NCBI RefSeq assembly: GCF_033472595.1
Contig: NZ_CP137642.1
Coordinates: 62,001 to 126,000 of the forward strand
Direction: 5' to 3'
Origin: Methanoculleus receptaculi
GTDB taxonomy: Archaea; Halobacteriota; Methanomicrobia; Methanomicrobiales; Methanoculleaceae
Length of the DNA stretch: 64,000 nt
Of the stretch, positions 61,866 through 64,000 are shown in pieces. Positions within the stretch are counted from its first letter, which is position 1, and every line of letters starts with the position of its first letter. Below the pieces are notes generated by a model that saw only the letters and a list, made by a program, of their open reading frames with translations, was not told the origin of the DNA and did no database searches. The position numbers and the translations under genes were made by a program.

Positions 61866-63388
61866 TTAACCTCCCTTACATATACCGTCGAGCCTTCACG
61901 CAGCCCCGCCAGTTTCTCCGTATCAAGAACCTTGCCGATTATGTTCGTTCCCGTGAACGGCTCAGAGGTTGGACCAAACTCGGTGCTGACTACGGTGCGG
62001 ACACCGACCATCCCAACCCCTCTGCGAGAGTCATTCGTCATCGCGAGTATGAATGCCGGTACCTCATCCGTGGGTGTGTTCTCAGGTATGATCCCAACAC
62101 TCTTCTCGATCTTCGGTTTGAAGAGATAGACATCCTCAAAGATGAAGATAAGCGGCATCTTTCCGATGGCGTGGTGTTTGAGCCCGGTCACCTCACGGAA
62201 TATCCTGACCGACCTTGGTGCGGCCTCATCATCAAGGGTGATGGCGATAACACGCTCGGGGGGTTCGGTCCTGACGCTGACCTCACCGGCGGCAAGAACC
62301 TCAAGCGTCGTCTCGGGGGTCTGGCCGACGACGACGCGATCGCCTCCGGCTACATCGGTGATGAGGGAGATTCCGCGCCTCTCGGCAACCTCCTTTGCCT
62401 CATCCACCGCAAGACCGATCAGATCAAACCGTTCCGGCTCCGCCCGGATTGCCAGAATGTCACCCTCGCCGGCAAACCGGGCAAGTTCTATGCCGTGGGC
62501 GACCTGGCCTACAACGGTATGTGCCGGACTTGGTGATACACCCTGAGTGTAGATGTAGACCGATCCCCTGGATTTTCCCGATGTCCTGACCGTGACAGTC
62601 CCTTCAAGCCTTGAACGGGGAAGTTCCGCCGGGACGGCTGTCGGGACGAGGTGTGTATCAGAGATATAGGTGCTGCTTGAACGATCCACTCTGAACCTCC
62701 CGTCCTGCACTGAGAGAAGGAAGTACTCAACGCTTCTCGCGGCTGTGGTATCGATCTCTTCTTTGCTGAAACCCTGCACATCAACCTCCAGGTAGGAGAT
62801 GACCTGCATCCCATCCTCAAGCGGAAACCCTGCATCGTGGGTGATGATGGCGTGGGAGCGGTCGGTACTCTGGAGCACACGTTCGACCGCCGTTATCTGA
62901 TCACCCTCCCCGAACCGATCGATCACGCCACGGCCGGTGACGACCCGGCCGACAACACCGCCCCCTCTCGGGGCACCGTGGTCGGCAACATGCCTGATGC
63001 GCGCGAAGATCAGGTATGACCTGGAGGGATCGTAGCCGCCGCATCCCAGTATCACGTCTCCGCGCTCGTAATGCCAGGGTTCCCGCACAGGCCGGATATC
63101 TGACTTGAACGGCCCGAAAGCAGCGGCATAGCGATCCTGCCAGTGCAGGCGCAGCCGCCCCGTGATCTCTGGCTGAAGGAGACGGCTGGCTACCGCAGGA
63201 TCCGACGTCTCGATCACCAGACCTCCCGCTGTGGTGGTCAACCTGATCTCCGCCGACTCGGCCGCGCCCTCCTCTACTCTCGGACGTATGATGGCAACGC
63301 TGCACTGCCAGTCCCATCCCAAAAGAAGATCGCCAAGAGACGAACCCTCTGGAACCTCAACACGTTTGCCGTCCAGGTGGATCTCCAT
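61862..63388 (-). CDS. mmp3: Methanogenesis marker protein 3 (UPF0288)
   Basis: This 508-residue protein starts at ATG 63388 with a ubiquitin-like leader: MEIHLDGKRVEVPEGSSLGD. Notable segments are GDVILGCGGYDPSRSYLIFARI, RSHAIITHDAGFPLEDG, TVVGQVAHGIELA (cyclophilin-like GQV loop) and GVRTVVSTEFGPTSEPFTGTN. Mmp3 is a member of the methyl-coenzyme M reductase activation complex with Mmp7, Mmp17, McrC and component A2. It begins 10 bp after the atwA stop, so it is coupled to its ATP-providing partner. Confidence 0.9.
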   Translation of the reverse strand: MEIHLDGKRVEVPEGSSLGDLLLGWDWQCSVAIIRPRVEEGAAESAEIRLTTTAGGLVIETSDPAVASRLLQPEITGRLRLHWQDRYAAAFGPFKSDIRPVREPWHYERGDVILGCGGYDPSRSYLIFARIRHVADHGAPRGGGVVGRVVTGRGVIDRFGEGDQITAVERVLQSTDRSHAIITHDAGFPLEDGMQVISYLEVDVQGFSKEEIDTTAARSVEYFLLSVQDGRFRVDRSSSTYISDTHLVPTAVPAELPRSRLEGTVTVRTSGKSRGSVYIYTQGVSPSPAHTVVGQVAHGIELARFAGEGDILAIRAEPERFDLIGLAVDEAKEVAERRGISLITDVAGGDRVVVGQTPETTLEVLAAGEVSVRTEPPERVIAITLDDEAAPRSVRIFREVTGLKHHAIGKMPLIFIFEDVYLFKPKIEKSVGIIPENTPTDEVPAFILAMTNDSRRGVGMVGVRTVVSTEFGPTSEPFTGTNIIGKVLDTEKLAGLREGSTVYVREVK

Positions 63389-63398
63389 CACGCGCACC

Positions 63399-64000
63399 TC
63401 AGGTGGTTTCGGCCCCACCCATCACCTTTCGTTCATCTTCGGTGAGATGAGCGAGCACCTCTTCGGTCGGACCCATCTGGATGATCTTGCCTCCCCGCAT
63501 GAGAACCACGCGATCACAGATATCTCGCACAAAATCAATGTCGTGTGAGACCACGATGAACGTCTCATCCATCTCTTCGCGGGAGTGGAGGATTGAGTGC
63601 TTCACATCGAGCTTCGTGATGGGATCCATCGTACCGGTCGGCTCGTCAAGGACAACAAGCCTGGGTTCGCGGATGAGCACCTGGGCGAGAGCCACCCGAT
63701 GTTTCTCCCCTTCAGAGAGCTGACCCGGATAACGGTCCAGGATCTCCCTGCTCTTTTCTGGCGTAAACCCGGCCATACCGAGCGTGATGACCGCCTTGCG
63801 CATTGCCAGTTCTTTCGGGAATTCAAGACCGATCGCGTCGGTAAGGTTGTCCAGCACAGTCCTGTGGGGATAGAGGTCATACTCCTGGTGGAGAAGCCCG
63901 ATGTAGGCCTTCGCCCGGCCGCGGTTCTCAATGCCGGGTTTTGTCATATCGATCCATTCGTCCCCGATCCGGATGTTCATCTCACCGGTTGTGGGCTCAA
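63399..64000 (-). CDS. atwA: AtwA, ATP-binding component A2 of MCR activation (5' end beyond window)
   Basis: The last 200 or so residues of an ABC-type ATPase with two nucleotide domains run off the right edge; the frame is open at 64000 (EPTTGEM before the first internal ATG). The visible second domain has a Q loop in GLLHQEYDLYPHRT, the signature LSEGEKHRVALAQ, Walker B LVVLDEPTGTMD and the H loop VVSHD. The Walker A of this domain is beyond the edge. Component A2 supplies ATP for reductive activation of methyl-coenzyme M reductase. It is the upstream gene of the mmp operon. Confidence 0.88.
   Translation of the reverse strand, partial: EPTTGEMNIRIGDEWIDMTKPGIENRGRAKAYIGLLHQEYDLYPHRTVLDNLTDAIGLEFPKELAMRKAVITLGMAGFTPEKSREILDRYPGQLSEGEKHRVALAQVLIREPRLVVLDEPTGTMDPITKLDVKHSILHSREEMDETFIVVSHDIDFVRDICDRVVLMRGGKIIQMGPTEEVLAHLTEDERKVMGGAETT

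Overview
The window comes from a methanogenic archaeon. Its right end carries an uninterrupted operon of methanogenesis marker genes (atwA, mmp3, mmp6, mmp5, mmp15, mmp17, mmp7). The archaeal lipid gene egsA, archaeal-type leucyl-, methionyl- and prolyl-tRNA synthetases, priS/GINS, Nop10 and archaeal ribosomal proteins L44e and S27e agree. High GC, GGTGAT-type Shine-Dalgarno sites and a bacterial-type GroES/GroEL pair suggest a Methanomicrobiales species, perhaps Methanoculleus-like. That placement is inference.

Layout. 1-3500 is a lower-GC island: a complete IS1634/IS4-type element lies in a broken secreted caspase-fold protein gene, followed by a PepSY-type secreted protein. 3530-7460 holds a membrane protein, a sugar-phosphate nucleotidyltransferase, two overlapping Cys-rich proteins, a ribbon-helix-helix protein and a SUI1/eIF1 homologue. 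7499-10677 pairs a B12-dependent ribonucleotide reductase divergently with cobyric acid synthase. 10869-16948 is a Tad/archaellum-like secretion cluster (two membrane platform proteins, ATPase, partner protein) with a prepilin peptidase. 16954-22050 carries hisI, a PIN-ATPase-KH protein and leuS. 22638-29060 has small methanogen proteins, tRNA-Arg(TCT), metG, a DHH phosphoesterase, tRNA-Phe(GAA) and trpF. 29137-30975 is a sensor kinase gene broken by a TnpB element.

31142-39679 contains a riboflavin/F420-pathway reductase, a lipoprotein, a glutamate-synthase-like FMN protein, a two-subunit 2-oxoacid:ferredoxin oxidoreductase, and a fused nitrilase-agmatine deiminase whose nitrilase half has lost its catalytic cysteine. 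39778-46821 carries mntP, a zinc-ribbon protein, proS, SpoIIM and DUF63 membrane proteins, egsA, UPF0179, an ADP-ribosylglycohydrolase and UPF0058. 46825-52361 is an information-processing run: elp3, priS, GINS, L44e, S27e, aIF2-alpha, nop10 (55 codons, overlapping its neighbour) and a PAC2 protein. 52760-55225 is a divergent heat-shock locus: a winged-helix regulator against groES-groEL, with an inverted repeat midway between the two promoters. 55283-57705 has a rhodanese lipoprotein and asnB. 57730-64000 is the methyl-coenzyme M reductase (MCR) activation operon, read leftward and cut by the window edge inside atwA.

The best candidates for new biology are the Cys-to-Ser nitrilase fused to agmatine deiminase, the extension of the MCR-activation operon by a carboxymuconolactone-decarboxylase-like gene and asnB, the self-contained group I chaperonin locus with its candidate operator, the trpF start codon buried in a hairpin just after tRNA-Phe, and two structured gene-free stretches (22051-22637 and 52362-52759).
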